A stretch of 64,000 nucleotides of DNA, taken from assembly GCA_037044955.1 (NCBI GenBank), contig JBAOHX010000002.1:372001-436000 (forward strand). Direction: 5' to 3'. This DNA is from JAJXWB01 sp037044955 (GTDB lineage Bacteria > Pseudomonadota > Alphaproteobacteria > Rhizobiales > Beijerinckiaceae). Under the pieces are notes generated by a model. That model was not told the origin of the DNA, ran no database searches, and saw nothing but the letters and a program-made list of their open reading frames with translations. This document shows positions 1 through 8,900 of this stretch, piece after piece (the stretch's first letter is position 1; the number at the start of each line of letters is the position of its first letter). The position numbers and the translations under genes were made by a program.

Positions 1-1
1 G

Positions 2-628
2 CGCGACGCGGCCTTCGGCTTCTATTATGCCGACGATCTCGAAGCCTTGGAGCGTGCGGGCGCCCGGCTGGCTTTTTTCGATACGTTGCGCGACCAGCGC
101 CTGCCGGAATGCGACGGGCTGTTCATCGGCGGCGGCTTTCCGGAGACGCAGGCCGTGGGTCTTGCCGCCAACGTCGCGCTGCGCGCCGATATCGCCAGCG
201 CGCTCGCCGGCGGTCTGCCGGCCTATGCGGAGTGCGGCGGTCTCATGTATCTCAGCCGTTCGCTGACCTGGCGGGAACAGACGCACGAGATGGTGGGCGC
301 CGTTCCTGCCGACGCTGTGATGCGGGCGCGACCGCAGGGCAGGGGGCTCGTTGTCGTGGAAGAGACGGCGGATGCGCCCTGGCCGGCCGCGAGCGCGCCG
401 ATCGCCGCGCACGAATTCCACTACGCCACGCTCGAGAATGTCGACCCGCAGACACGTTTCGCCTGGCGTATGAGGCGCGGCCACGGCATCGACGGCGCGC
501 ATGACGGCATCGTCATCGGCAATCTTGTTGCAGGCTTCACGCATTTCCGGGATACGTCGCGCAACAGATGGGCGCAACGGTTCGTCGCCTTCGTGCGGGC
601 GCGCCGCCGGACGTCGCGAGCGGCGTGA
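2..628 (+). CDS. cobB: Cobyrinic acid a,c-diamide synthase, C-terminal part (CobB/CbiA), 5' truncated by window
   Basis: The ATP- and glutamine-dependent CobB/CbiA enzyme amidates the a and c carboxylates of (hydrogeno)byrinic/cobyrinic acid in cytoplasmic cobalamin synthesis. The reading frame is open from base 2, so the N-terminal ATP-binding domain lies outside the window. What is visible is the class I glutamine-amidotransferase-like domain: the segment FIGGGFPETQ, then the nucleophile-elbow region AYAECGGLMYL with the expected Cys, and a late HEFHYATLE stretch carrying the His of the triad. The tail GFTHFRD is typical of CobB. It is followed 29 bases later by cysG on the same strand, which makes a shared tetrapyrrole operon likely. 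The 209 visible residues match the usual size of this domain. Confidence 0.9.
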   Translation, partial: RDAAFGFYYADDLEALERAGARLAFFDTLRDQRLPECDGLFIGGGFPETQAVGLAANVALRADIASALAGGLPAYAECGGLMYLSRSLTWREQTHEMVGAVPADAVMRARPQGRGLVVVEETADAPWPAASAPIAAHEFHYATLENVDPQTRFAWRMRRGHGIDGAHDGIVIGNLVAGFTHFRDTSRNRWAQRFVAFVRARRRTSRAA

Positions 629-657
629 TCGGGCAGGACAGGGACGACAGACACGAC

Positions 658-2088
658 ATGGAGCACCTGCCAATCTTCCTCGCGATGCGGGGCAAGTGGG
701 CGGCCGTGATCGGCGGCGGGGTGGCGGCCGCGCGCCGGGCCGAGCTGTTGCTGCGGGCGGGCGCGCATGTCACGGTCTTTGCGCCGGCCTTCTCGGATGA
801 ATTCGCGCCGCTGGCGGAGCAATTCGCCTTCGAACGCATCTCGCGCTGGCCGCATAAGTCCGCGGAGCTCGAAGGCGTCGCGGTCTGCGTGGTCGCAACC
901 GACGACCGGGATCAGGACGAACGCGCACATCAGATTGCGAAAGAGGCCAAGGCCCTCGTCAATGTCGCGACGCGGCCCGACCTCTGCGATTTCATCCTGC
1001 CCTCCGTCGTCGACCGCAGCCCGCTGGTGGTGGCGGTCTCGACCGGCGGCGCCTCGCCGATCCTCGGGCGGATGCTGCGCGCGCGGCTCGAAGCCACGAT
1101 TCCGGCCGCCTACGGCAGGCTTGCCGATTTCGTCCGCACCTCTCGCGCGAAGGTGAACACGGCAATCGCCGACATGGCCGGGCGTCGCCGCTTCTGGGAG
1201 CGCACGCTCGATGGGCCGATCGGCGAAATGGTTCTGGCGGGCGACGGTTTTCGCGCGCAGGCGGCGCTCGCGGCGGAAATCGACGCCCTTGCCGCCGGCC
1301 GGGAGCTCGCCCCACAAGGCGAGGTCTACCTGGTCGGCGCGGGACCGGGCGACCCGGACCTGCTCACCTTCCGCGCGCTGCGCCTGATGCAGAAGGCCGA
1401 CGTCGTACTCTACGACCGGCTCGTCGATCCCGCCATCGTCGGGCTCGTGCGGCGCGAGGCCGAGCGCATCTACGTCGGCAAGCGGCCCAAGGATCATCCC
1501 ACGCCGCAGGAGGAGATCGGCGACCTGCTGATCCGCCTCGCGGGGGAGGGCAAGCGCGTGCTGCGGCTGAAGGGCGGCGACCCCTTCATGTTCGGCCGCG
1601 GCGGCGAGGAGATCGAACGGCTCGCGGAACGCCGCATTCCCTTCCAGGTCTGCCCCGGCGTCACGGCGGCGATCGGCTGCTCGGCCTATTCCGGCATTCC
1701 GCTGACCCATCGCGACCATGCGCAGGCCTGTGTCTTCGTCACGGCGCACAGCAAGCACGGGCCGATCGATCTCGACTGGAACAATGTGATCCGGCCCAAC
1801 CAGACGGTGGCCGTCTACATGGGCCTGAACCATATAGAGGAACTGACGGCGGCTTTCGTCGCGCATGGCGCGGCGCCCGACCTGCCGGCGGCGATCGTCG
1901 ACAATGGCACGCGCCCCAATCAGCGCGTCGTCGTCGGCACGCTGGCGGATTTGGCGGCCAAGGCGCGGAGCGCGGGGTTGCGCGGGCCGACCATCGTGAT
2001 CGTGGGCACGGTCGTAACCTTGCGTGAAAAACTGGACTGGCATTGGCGCCAAGGCGCCGCGGACGAGACGAAAGAGGGCAGTCGATGA
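658..2088 (+). CDS. cysG: Siroheme synthase CysG (precorrin-2 dehydrogenase/ferrochelatase fused to uroporphyrinogen-III C-methyltransferase)
   Basis: Multifunctional enzyme that methylates uroporphyrinogen III at C2 and C7 with SAM to give precorrin-2, then can oxidise it and insert iron to make siroheme. Precorrin-2 also feeds cobalamin. The 476-residue protein has an N-terminal NAD-binding half (AAVIGGGVAAARRAE, about residues 16-30) and a SUMT half from about residue 222 with VGAGPGDPDL, LYDRLVDP, RLKGGDPFMFGRGGEE and a CPGVTAA segment. I chose the ATG at 658 because the product then begins MEHLPIFLAMRGK as in the family. An upstream in-frame ATG at 568 would overlap cobB and add unrelated residues. 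Its stop overlaps the start of mrp (ATGA), so the two are probably translationally coupled. Position next to cobB suggests it supplies precorrin-2 to the B12 pathway as well as siroheme. Confidence 0.92.
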   Translation: MEHLPIFLAMRGKWAAVIGGGVAAARRAELLLRAGAHVTVFAPAFSDEFAPLAEQFAFERISRWPHKSAELEGVAVCVVATDDRDQDERAHQIAKEAKALVNVATRPDLCDFILPSVVDRSPLVVAVSTGGASPILGRMLRARLEATIPAAYGRLADFVRTSRAKVNTAIADMAGRRRFWERTLDGPIGEMVLAGDGFRAQAALAAEIDALAAGRELAPQGEVYLVGAGPGDPDLLTFRALRLMQKADVVLYDRLVDPAIVGLVRREAERIYVGKRPKDHPTPQEEIGDLLIRLAGEGKRVLRLKGGDPFMFGRGGEEIERLAERRIPFQVCPGVTAAIGCSAYSGIPLTHRDHAQACVFVTAHSKHGPIDLDWNNVIRPNQTVAVYMGLNHIEELTAAFVAHGAAPDLPAAIVDNGTRPNQRVVVGTLADLAAKARSAGLRGPTIVIVGTVVTLREKLDWHWRQGAADETKEGSR

Positions 2089-3205
2089 GCGTTACGCAGC
2101 AACATGTTCTGGCGGCGATCGCGGACCTTCCGGGTCCGGACGCCTCGAAGACGCTCGGCCAGTCCGGCGCGCTCGGCGGCGTGAGCGTGCGCGACGGCAA
2201 GGTGTTCGTTTCGATCAATGTCGAGGCCGGCCGCGTGCAGGCGCTGGAGCCGATGCGCGGGCGGGTGGAGGCGGTCATCAGGAAGCTGCCGGGCGTGGCG
2301 GCGGCCTATGTCACGCTGACCAGCGAGGCCGAGCAGGGCTCGGGGCAGCGCGCCACAGCCCGTGCGCAGCTCGGGCCACGCCAAGCCGCAGGCGTCCGGG
2401 GGCGCGGCGCGCATCGGCAAGATCGTCGCCGTCGCCTCGGGCAAGGGCGGCGTCGGCAAGTCGACGACGGCCTGCAACATCGCGCTCGGCTTCAAGGGGC
2501 AGGGGCTGAAGGTCGGCGTGCTCGACGCCGACGTCTACGGCCCGTCGATGCCGCGGCTGTTCGGCATCCGGGGCAAGCCGCAGATGGCCGCCGACGGGGT
2601 GAAGCTCGCGCCGCTGTCGAACTACGGCGTCAAGGTGATGTCGATCGGCTTCCTGGTCGAGGACGAGGCGCCGATCGTGTGGCGCGGGCCGATGGTGATG
2701 TCGGCGATCAAGCAATTGCTGGAGGACGTCGACTGGGGCGATCTCGACGTGCTGGTGGTGGACATGCCGCCGGGCACGGGCGACGCGCAATTGACGCTCG
2801 CCCAGAGCGTGCCGCTGGCCGGCGCGATCATCGTCTCGACGCCGCAGGACCTCGCGCTGATCGACGCGCGGCGCGGCATCGCCATGTTCCAGCAGGTGCA
2901 CGTGCCGATCATCGGCGTGGTGGAGAACATGAGCTACTTCCTGTGCCCGCACTGCGGCCAGCGTTCCGACGTGTTCGCGCATGGCGGGGCGCGGCACGAG
3001 GCGGAGCGTCTCGGCGTGCCGTTTTTGGGCGAGGCGCCGCTGCACATGTCGATCCGCGAGACGTCGGACGCCGGCGCGCCGGTGGTCGCCACCGCGCCCG
3101 ACAGCCCGCAGGCCAGGGCCTATGTCGAGATCGCGCAGAAGGCGTGGGAGAACCTGACGGCCGGCGCCGGCGCACAGGCCCGCGCCGCGCATCGTCGTCA
3201 ATTGA
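2085..3205 (+). CDS. apbC: Mrp/ApbC family Fe-S cluster carrier ATPase, reading frame broken twice
   Basis: P-loop ATPase of the Mrp/ApbC/Nbp35 family, which carries and delivers Fe-S clusters in the cytoplasm. The first frame (2085 to about 2340) encodes the N-terminal MIP18/DUF59-like domain (MSVTQQHVLAAIADLPGP). The ATPase domain continues in the next frame with the deviant Walker A GKGGVGKSTT, the segment DADVYGPSMPRLFG, VVDMPPGTGD and a C-terminal CPHCG pair of cysteines for cluster binding. The frame changes once between about 2335 and 2362. A second change near 3175-3190 would restore the usual C-terminal ending PRIVVN and a stop at 3203-3205. The whole span is 1121 bases, two more than a multiple of three, which agrees with two single-base gains. 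Sequencing error or real inactivation are both possible. Confidence 0.8.
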
Positions 3206-3229
3206 GGCATTCGGGCTGGGAGAGGCACA

Positions 3230-3568
3230 ATGGGCATCGAATTCCAGGGCAGGTCGATCGAGACCACGGCGAGCGGCTATCTGGCCGATCATAGCGACTG
3301 GAGCCGGGAATTGGCCGCGCATCTGGCGCAACAGGATCAGATCGAGCTGACCTCGAAGCATTGGGATCTGCTCGACTATCTGCGCGACGAATATTTCGGG
3401 AATAACGAGTCGACGCCCAATACACGCACGATCATCAAGGCGATGAGCGACCGTTGGGGTGAGAGGGTCGACCAGAAGACGCTGTACGATCTCTTCCCGC
3501 TCGATCCATCGAAACAGGGCGGTCGCATCGCCGGCTTGCCGGAAAGCCGTCGCAAGGGCGGGTATTGA
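3230..3568 (+). CDS. DsrC/TusE-family sulfur-relay-like protein lacking both conserved cysteines
   Basis: Small (112 aa) soluble protein of the DsrC/TusE fold. The family features are clear: GFQ-like start (MGIEFQGRSIE), HWDLLDYLRDEYF, STPNTRTIIKAM and the C-terminal arm KQGGRIAGLP. In DsrC/TusE that arm carries a penultimate Cys, and in true DsrC a second Cys about ten residues earlier, which transfer persulfide sulfur. Here both positions are glycine (QGGR and RKGGY), so it cannot be a standard sulfur carrier. Known cysteine-less family members have been proposed to be regulatory. It lies 24 bases after the inferred end of mrp with an AGAGG-type ribosome-binding site, in the siroheme/Fe-S gene string. 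No dsrAB, dsrEFH or tusBCD genes are nearby. Start chosen at the ATG that gives the family N-terminus. Confidence 0.85.
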   Translation: MGIEFQGRSIETTASGYLADHSDWSRELAAHLAQQDQIELTSKHWDLLDYLRDEYFGNNESTPNTRTIIKAMSDRWGERVDQKTLYDLFPLDPSKQGGRIAGLPESRRKGGY

Positions 3569-3682
3569 CGAGGCTGCGAGCGCGCCCGCGATCGGAGCGT
3601 CAATATCGGCGGCGGCGAATCGGTTCTGGTCGCGCCGCTCCTCGTCTGTTCTGGAGTTCGCCGGCTGGCGGGCGAAGGCGCG

Positions 3683-4114
3683 TCAGCGGCGCGCGGCTTT
3701 CAACTTGGCTTGGGCCGTGGACGCCGACTTCTTGGCCTTGGTCGCGCGCTCTTCGTCAGGTTCGCAGAAGGCCTTGCGCAGCGCATCGAGAATGGCGCGC
3801 ACGTTCTCGTCGGCGAGCGAGTAGTAGATCGTCTTGCCGTCGCGGCGCGTGGCGACGAGACGGTCGAGCCGCAGGCGCGCCAATTGCTGCGAGACGGTCG
3901 ACTGACGCTCGCCCAGAATGTTCTCCAGCTCGCCGACCGAGCATTCGCCCTCCGACAGGGCGCAGAGCAGAAGGAGGCGCGACTCGTGCGACAGCGCCTT
4001 GAGAAAATCGCTCGCCTCGCGCGCCTTTTCGACCATCATAGCGAAATCCGCCGCAGCTTGTGCGGCGTGTGCGAGATTCGATTTATCCATGCCCTTGAGC
4101 GCGGTTGCGGCCAT
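3683..4114 (-). CDS. ArsR/SmtB-family regulator of the SqrR/BigR persulfide-sensor type (copy 1)
   Basis: Winged-helix repressor, 143 aa. The core is LKALSHESRLLLLCAL, then the recognition helix QSTVSQQLARLRLDRLV and the wing RRDGKTIYYSL. Two cysteines sit where SqrR and BigR carry their reactive pair: one at the end of the LLLLC helix and one in the C-terminal helix (KAFC). A third is present in GECSVGEL. In those proteins the two thiols form a tetrasulfide bridge with hydrogen-sulfide-derived persulfides and release DNA. Metal-site motifs of ArsR/SmtB (ELCVCDL) are absent. The basic C-terminal tail (AKKSASTAQAKLKAARR) is an extension. It points left, away from the efflux/DUF2892 cluster, and its upstream DNA holds a sequence also found in front of copy 2. 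A start at an internal ATG (4090) is possible. Confidence 0.82.
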   Translation of the reverse strand: MAATALKGMDKSNLAHAAQAAADFAMMVEKAREASDFLKALSHESRLLLLCALSEGECSVGELENILGERQSTVSQQLARLRLDRLVATRRDGKTIYYSLADENVRAILDALRKAFCEPDEERATKAKKSASTAQAKLKAARR

Positions 4115-4249
4115 CGTTCGTCATTCCGTTTCGTCCACTCCGGGAGCGGGCGTGGTTCGGTCGAGCGCGGCGCCAGCTTACCGATCGGGCGCGTCGCGAC
4201 GCCGCAACTCAATCATCACATGAATGTATACGTATAGAATGAAATCATC

Positions 4250-4258
4250 ATATTCGCA
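4250..4258. promoter_or_regulatory. Possible ArsR/BigR-type operator upstream of copy 1
   Basis: The sequence ATATTCGCA lies in an AT-rich stretch (about 4210-4270) between the two divergent or convergent units around copy 1 of the ArsR regulator. The same nine bases occur at 4901-4909 in front of copy 2. Shared placement suggests a common operator for the paired regulators. This is inference from a short match only. Confidence 0.4.
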
Positions 4259-4352
4259 ATCGAACAAATGATTGCGACAGGCCAAAGCCGGACACGGCGC
4301 CGCCCAAGCCGGCGCTGGCGGACGAGGAGGCGCGCGTCCGCCGGGGTCGCGC

Positions 4353-4556
4353 CTAATTGAAGGCGCAACCGGGCCTGAGTCCGAAACGCTTGAGCATGCT
4401 CGCGAGCGGGCAAAATCCGGTGAAGGAAGCCTGCAGCAGGTTGGCGCCGACGAAGGCCGTGAACCATAGCCAGTTGAGGGAGTGATAATGCGCGAGCGCG
4501 AGCGAAGCGAGAATGAAGATTCCTGCAAAGCGCATGACGAGGGCGTCGACGTTCAT
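4353..4556 (-). CDS. DUF2892 (YgaP transmembrane-domain-like) small inner-membrane protein
   Basis: Protein of 67 aa with two hydrophobic stretches: FAGIFILASLALAHYH and WLWFTAFVGANLLQ. It ends with the family signature TGFCPLASMLKRFG and a terminal PGCAF. This is the membrane part of YgaP-like proteins, here without a rhodanese domain. The conserved Cys in GFCP and GC are kept. Family members are often found with rhodanese, sulfide:quinone oxidoreductase or persulfide dioxygenase genes in sulfide-stress operons. The start at 4556 overlaps the stop of the upstream ArsR gene by four bases (ATGA) and has an AAAGGA ribosome-binding site, so the two are co-translated. The match to a membrane role in sulfur trafficking is family knowledge. 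No biochemical role can be read from the sequence. Confidence 0.85.
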   Translation of the reverse strand: MNVDALVMRFAGIFILASLALAHYHSLNWLWFTAFVGANLLQASFTGFCPLASMLKRFGLRPGCAFN

Positions 4557-4894
4557 CTGATATTCCTTTTCTTTGGCGTGGGCGCCGGCAAAGCGCATTC
4601 GCCGACGCAGAACATTTCATGCAAGAGTCCGATCATTCGCTCGACATTGGGACCGTTGAGCGAATAACAGATTTTCTGAGCCTCTCGCCGCGTATGCACC
4701 AAGCCGTCTGCGCGAAGTCGGGCAAGGTGCTGTGACAGCGTCGGCTGGCTGAGATCCAGCGATGCGCAGAGCTCGTTGACTGACCGCTCCTGCCGATAAA
4801 GATCGCACAGGATCATCAGGCGGCTGCGGTTGGCCAGCGCCTTGAGCATGGTTTCGGCTTGCGACGCCCGCGCTGCGAGGTCCTCAGTTTTCAT
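4553..4894 (-). CDS. ArsR/SmtB-family regulator of the SqrR/BigR persulfide-sensor type (copy 2)
   Basis: Winged-helix repressor, 113 aa, starting MKTEDLAARASQAE. The core reads LKALANRSRLMILCDLYR, recognition helix QPTLSQHLARLRADGLV, wing RREAQKICYSL, and a C-terminal helix with HEMFC. The LMILC and MFC cysteines match the reactive pair of SqrR/BigR, as in copy 1, and extra cysteines (ELCAS, ICYS, GECAL) are present. I chose the ATG at 4894 because upstream codons run into the AT-rich promoter and because a perfect palindrome overlaps that start. It is translationally coupled to the DUF2892 gene and divergent from the RND efflux genes, so it is the likely repressor of both. Confidence 0.85.
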   Translation of the reverse strand: MKTEDLAARASQAETMLKALANRSRLMILCDLYRQERSVNELCASLDLSQPTLSQHLARLRADGLVHTRREAQKICYSLNGPNVERMIGLLHEMFCVGECALPAPTPKKRNIR

Positions 4895-4920
4895 ATTGCA
4901 ATATTCGCATATTCCTATAT
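4893..4920. promoter_or_regulatory. Palindromic AT-rich operator between ArsR copy 2 and the RND efflux genes
   Basis: The perfect 12-base palindrome ATATTGCAATAT (4893-4904) overlaps the start codon of ArsR copy 2. It is followed by ATATTCGCATATTCC, which shares ATATTCGCA with the DNA in front of copy 1. BigR-type repressors bind AT-rich palindromes of this kind. The site lies 33-60 bases upstream of the efflux adaptor gene. It would allow autorepression of the regulator and control of the divergent efflux operon. Binding is inferred. Confidence 0.6.
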
Positions 4921-4952
4921 ATCTGTCAAACCACTCGGAAAGGTTTCTCATA

Positions 4953-5918
4953 ATGCGAGTCTGGAGTTTGGCCGCGCTGGTCGTCGCGGCGACGGCGCAG
5001 GGCGCGGCGGCCGGCGAATTCGTCGTGCGGGCGCAGGATATCGACGATCGCAAGGCTGTGATCGCTACGGTGGAGCCTGTGCGCCAGCTCGTCGCGCGGG
5101 CGCGCATCGGCGGCACGGTCGCGCAATTGAAGGTCAGGGAAGGCGACGTCGTCGTTGCAGGTCAGGAAATCGCGCGCGTCGTCGACCAGAAACTGTCGTT
5201 GCAGATGCAGGCGCTCAACTCGCGCATCAAGTCCCAGCAGGCGGCGCGCGACAAGGCGCAGCTCGACTTCGACCGTGCGTCCGAACTGATGCGGCGCGGC
5301 GTGAGCACGCAGGCGCAGCTCGACCAGGCGAAGGCCGCCCTCGACATCGGCGAACGCAACCTGTCGGCGATCAAGTCCGACCGGGACGTGATCGTGCAGC
5401 AGAGCGCGGAAGGCGCGGTGCTGGCGCCGGGCGCCGGCCGCGTGCTGACGGTGCCCGTTTCCGCGGGGCGCGTGCTGATGCCGGGCGAGACGGTGGCGAC
5501 CATCGCCGAGGAGCAATTCATCCTTCGTATGCAATTGCCCGAGCGCCACGCCCGCTTCATGCGCGCCGGCGACAAGGTTCTGATGGCCGCGCGCGGTCAG
5601 GAAGGCGGGCTGAAAGCGGCGCAGGAAGGCAAAGTGCGGATCGTCTATCCCGAAATCACCGGCGGGCGTGTGGTCGCCGACGTCGATGTGCCCGACCTCG
5701 GCACATATTTCGTGGGCGAGCGCACGCGTGTCTACGTCTCGACCGGCAAGCGCAAAACCATTCTCGCGCCGCCACAGGCGATCTTCGAACGCGCCGGCGT
5801 GAAGTTCGTCAAGCTGCGCGCCGGCGCGGAAGTCGTCGTGCAGACAGGCGAGGCTGGTCCGGAGGGCGTGGAAATCCTGTCGGGCGTCGCAGACGGCGAC
5901 GTGTTGCTGACGCCATGA
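4953..5918 (+). CDS. RND efflux periplasmic adaptor (HlyD/MFP family)
   Basis: Membrane-fusion protein of a tripartite efflux pump, 321 aa. A signal peptide is visible at residues 1-21 (MRVWSLAALVVAATAQGAAAG). It is followed by a lipoyl/barrel-sandwich half (GTVAQLKVREGDVVVAGQ), a short alpha-helical hairpin of about 80 residues (LNSRIKSQQAARDKAQLDFD onward), the second lipoyl half (GAGRVLTVPVSAG) and a beta-barrel and membrane-proximal domain. The start at 4953 was chosen because it opens the signal peptide. An upstream in-frame extension would read through the operator. Its stop overlaps the permease start (ATGA). There is no outer-membrane channel gene nearby, so a TolC-type partner must come from elsewhere. 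Control by the divergent persulfide-type ArsR suggests a role in sulfur or thiol stress (inference). Confidence 0.9.
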   Translation: MRVWSLAALVVAATAQGAAAGEFVVRAQDIDDRKAVIATVEPVRQLVARARIGGTVAQLKVREGDVVVAGQEIARVVDQKLSLQMQALNSRIKSQQAARDKAQLDFDRASELMRRGVSTQAQLDQAKAALDIGERNLSAIKSDRDVIVQQSAEGAVLAPGAGRVLTVPVSAGRVLMPGETVATIAEEQFILRMQLPERHARFMRAGDKVLMAARGQEGGLKAAQEGKVRIVYPEITGGRVVADVDVPDLGTYFVGERTRVYVSTGKRKTILAPPQAIFERAGVKFVKLRAGAEVVVQTGEAGPEGVEILSGVADGDVLLTP

Positions 5919-8900
5919 GCGAACCCATGGCCAATCTCGGCATTTCCGGGCGGCTGACGCGCGCGTTTATCGTCTCGCCGCTCACCCCGCTCCTGCTGCT
6001 GGCCTCGATCATCGTCGGCGTGATCGCACTGGTCGCGCTGCCGCGGGAGGAAGAGCCGCAAATCAGCGTTCCGATGGTCGACATCGTCGTTCCCGCCAAC
6101 GGTTACAAGGCGGCCGACGCCGTAGAACTCGTCACGCGGCCGCTCGAAGATATCGTCAAAGGCATCGACGGCGTCGAGCATGTCTATTCGCAGACGCAGG
6201 ACGACAATGTTCTCGTGACGGCGCGCTTCCTCGTTGGAACGGATGCGGATTCCGCCATTCTGCGCGTGCATGAGAAAATTCGCGCGCATATCGCCGAATT
6301 GCCGAAAGGGCTCGTCGAGCCGCTGATCATCGGGCGCGGCATCGACGATGTCGCGACCGTCGTCCTGACGCTGGCCGCGAAACCCGGGGCTTCCGCGCAC
6401 TGGACCGACAACGGCTTGCAGCGCATCGCCGAGGAGCTTCAGCACGATCTCACCAAGGTGAACAATATCGGCGCGACCTTTATCGTCGGCGGCTCGGCAA
6501 GCCAGATCCGCATCGAGCCCGATCCCGAGCGACTCGCGCAGTACGGCATGACGCTCGCGCAGGTGATCGACAAGGCGACCAACGCCAACCGCACCTTCCA
6601 GGCGGGCTTGCTTCGGCGCAACAACAAATCGTTCCCGGTCGTCGCCGGGCAGACGCTGCAGGGCGTCGCGGACATCGGCCAGTTGCTGCTGACCTCGCGC
6701 GACGGCCGGCCGGTCTATCTCAAGGACGTGGCCGATGTGACGGTCGGCTCGGCGCAGAACGACCATCGCGCCTGGACGTCGACGCCGGATGGCAAGGGCG
6801 GGCTCGAGACGCGCCCGGCGGTCAGTCTCGCGCTCGCCAAGCGCAAAGGCGCCAACGCGGTCACCGTGGCGCACGAGATATTGCAGCGTCTGGAGACTGC
6901 GCGCGGGACGATAGTGCCCGCCGACATTGCGGTAGAGGTCACCCGCAATTACGGCGAGACGGCGACGGAAAAAGCGAACGAGCTTCTCTTCCATCTGGCG
7001 CTGGCGACTGTCTCCATCGTCATTCTCATCACGCTTGCGATCGGCTGGCGCGAAGGCGTCGTGGTCGCCGTGATCATTCCGACGACCATCCTGCTGACGC
7101 TTTTCGCCTCCTGGCTGATGGGCTACACGATCAATCGCGTCAGCCTGTTCGCGCTCATTTTCTCGATCGGCATTCTCGTCGACGACGCGATCGTCGTCGT
7201 CGAGAATATCGTGCGCCACTGGAGCATGCGTGGGGCGCGCGGGCTGGTCGAGACGGCGGTCGAGGCGGTCGCGGAAGTCGGCAATCCGACGATTGTCGCC
7301 ACGCTCACCATCGTCGCGGCGCTGCTGCCGATGATGTTCGTGAGCGGCATGATGGGCCCCTACATGAGCCCCATTCCGGCAAACGCTTCGATGGCCATGC
7401 TGTTCTCGTTCTTCGTGGCGGTCACGATCACGCCCTGGCTGTTGCTCAAGATCGCGCGAAAGTATTTCGAGAGCGGCAAGGCCCAGGCGCACGACCATGA
7501 AGACCCCGGCGCAATGGGGCGGGCCTATACGAAGATCGCGCGCTGGTTGCTCGAAGGCCGAAGGCGTTCGAAGATATTCCTGTTCGTCGTCGGCGGCCTG
7601 ACGCTTGCTTCGCTCGGGCTGTTCTACACAAAGAGCGTGCGCGTGAAGCTGCTGCCGTTCGACAACAAGTCGGAAGTTCAGGTGATGCTGGACCTGCCGC
7701 GCGGCGCGTCGCTCGAACAGACAGAGCGCGTCCTGATGGAAGCATCGCAGAAGCTGAAGGACCTGCCCGAACTCGTCTCGATTCAAGCCTACGCAGGCGC
7801 CTCCGCGCCGTTCAATTTCAACGGCCTCGTGCGTCACTATTACTTGCGCCAGACGCCGGAGCTCGGCGATCTCTCGATCAATCTGACTGCAAAGGACCAT
7901 CGCAAGCGCGCGAGCCATGCGATTGCGCTCGATATCCGCCAGCGACTGGCCGATCTGACACTGCCGCCGCGCTCTTCCGTCAAGGTCGTCGAAGTGCCGC
8001 CGGGGCCGCCGGTTGTCTCGACTCTGCTCGCCGAAATCTACGGGCCGACGCCCGAGGCGCGGCGCGAAATCGCCGGCAAGGTCAAGGACGCGTTCCGGAA
8101 GGTCGATTTCGTGGTCGATGTCGACGACAGTTTCGGCGTGCAGCATGAACGCCTTCGCTATTCGATCGACCAGGAAGCGCTCGAATTTCATGGCGTGCAG
8201 GAGCAGGCTGTCTACGACACGATCGCCGCGCTCTTCGGCGGCGTGAAGATCGGCTATTCGCAGCGCGGCGACGGCGAGAAACCGATCGACATTTCGGTCG
8301 CGCTGCCGCGTTCCGCGCTCACCCCGGGCGAGAAATTGCTGACGACGCCGCTGCCGGCCGGCGGCACGCCGCGTCAGGGCGCGAATGTCGAACTCGGCGA
8401 CGTGGTCAAAGTGACGCGCGAACCGTCGTCCTTCCCGATCTTCCGCCACAATGGCCGCTATGCGGAAATGGTGAGCGCGGAAGTCGCCGGCCGCTTCGAA
8501 TCGCCGGTCTACGGCATGCTCGCCGTCGAAGACGAAATCGCGAAACTCGATTTCGGCGCGACGCCAAAACCGACGATCAAGTACCACGGCCAGCCGCTCG
8601 ACGATTCGAAGCCGACCTTGCTGTGGGACGGCGAATGGGAGGTCACCTATGTGACGTTCCGGGACATGGGCGCTGCCTTCATGGTGGCCATCCTCGGCAT
8701 CTATCTGCTCGTTGTCGCGCAGTTCGGCTCATTCAAGCTGCCGCTGGTCATTCTCGTTCCGGTTCCGTTGACCTTCATCGGCATCCTTCTGGGTCACTGG
8801 ATGCTGAGCGCAGCCTTCACCGCGACATCGATGATCGGCTTCATCGCGCTCGCCGGCATCATCGTGCGCAATTCCATCCTGCTCGTGGATTTCATTCGCC

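Noticed and set aside
568..657. Earlier in-frame start for cysG
   Set aside because: It would overlap cobB by 61 bases and add a basic stretch not found in the family. The ATG at 658 gives the conserved N-terminus.
5732..8587. Very long open frame (951 codons) opposite the RND permease
   Set aside because: It is rich in Arg, Asp and His with no domain signature and lies antisense to a well-conserved permease. High GC third positions produce such frames.
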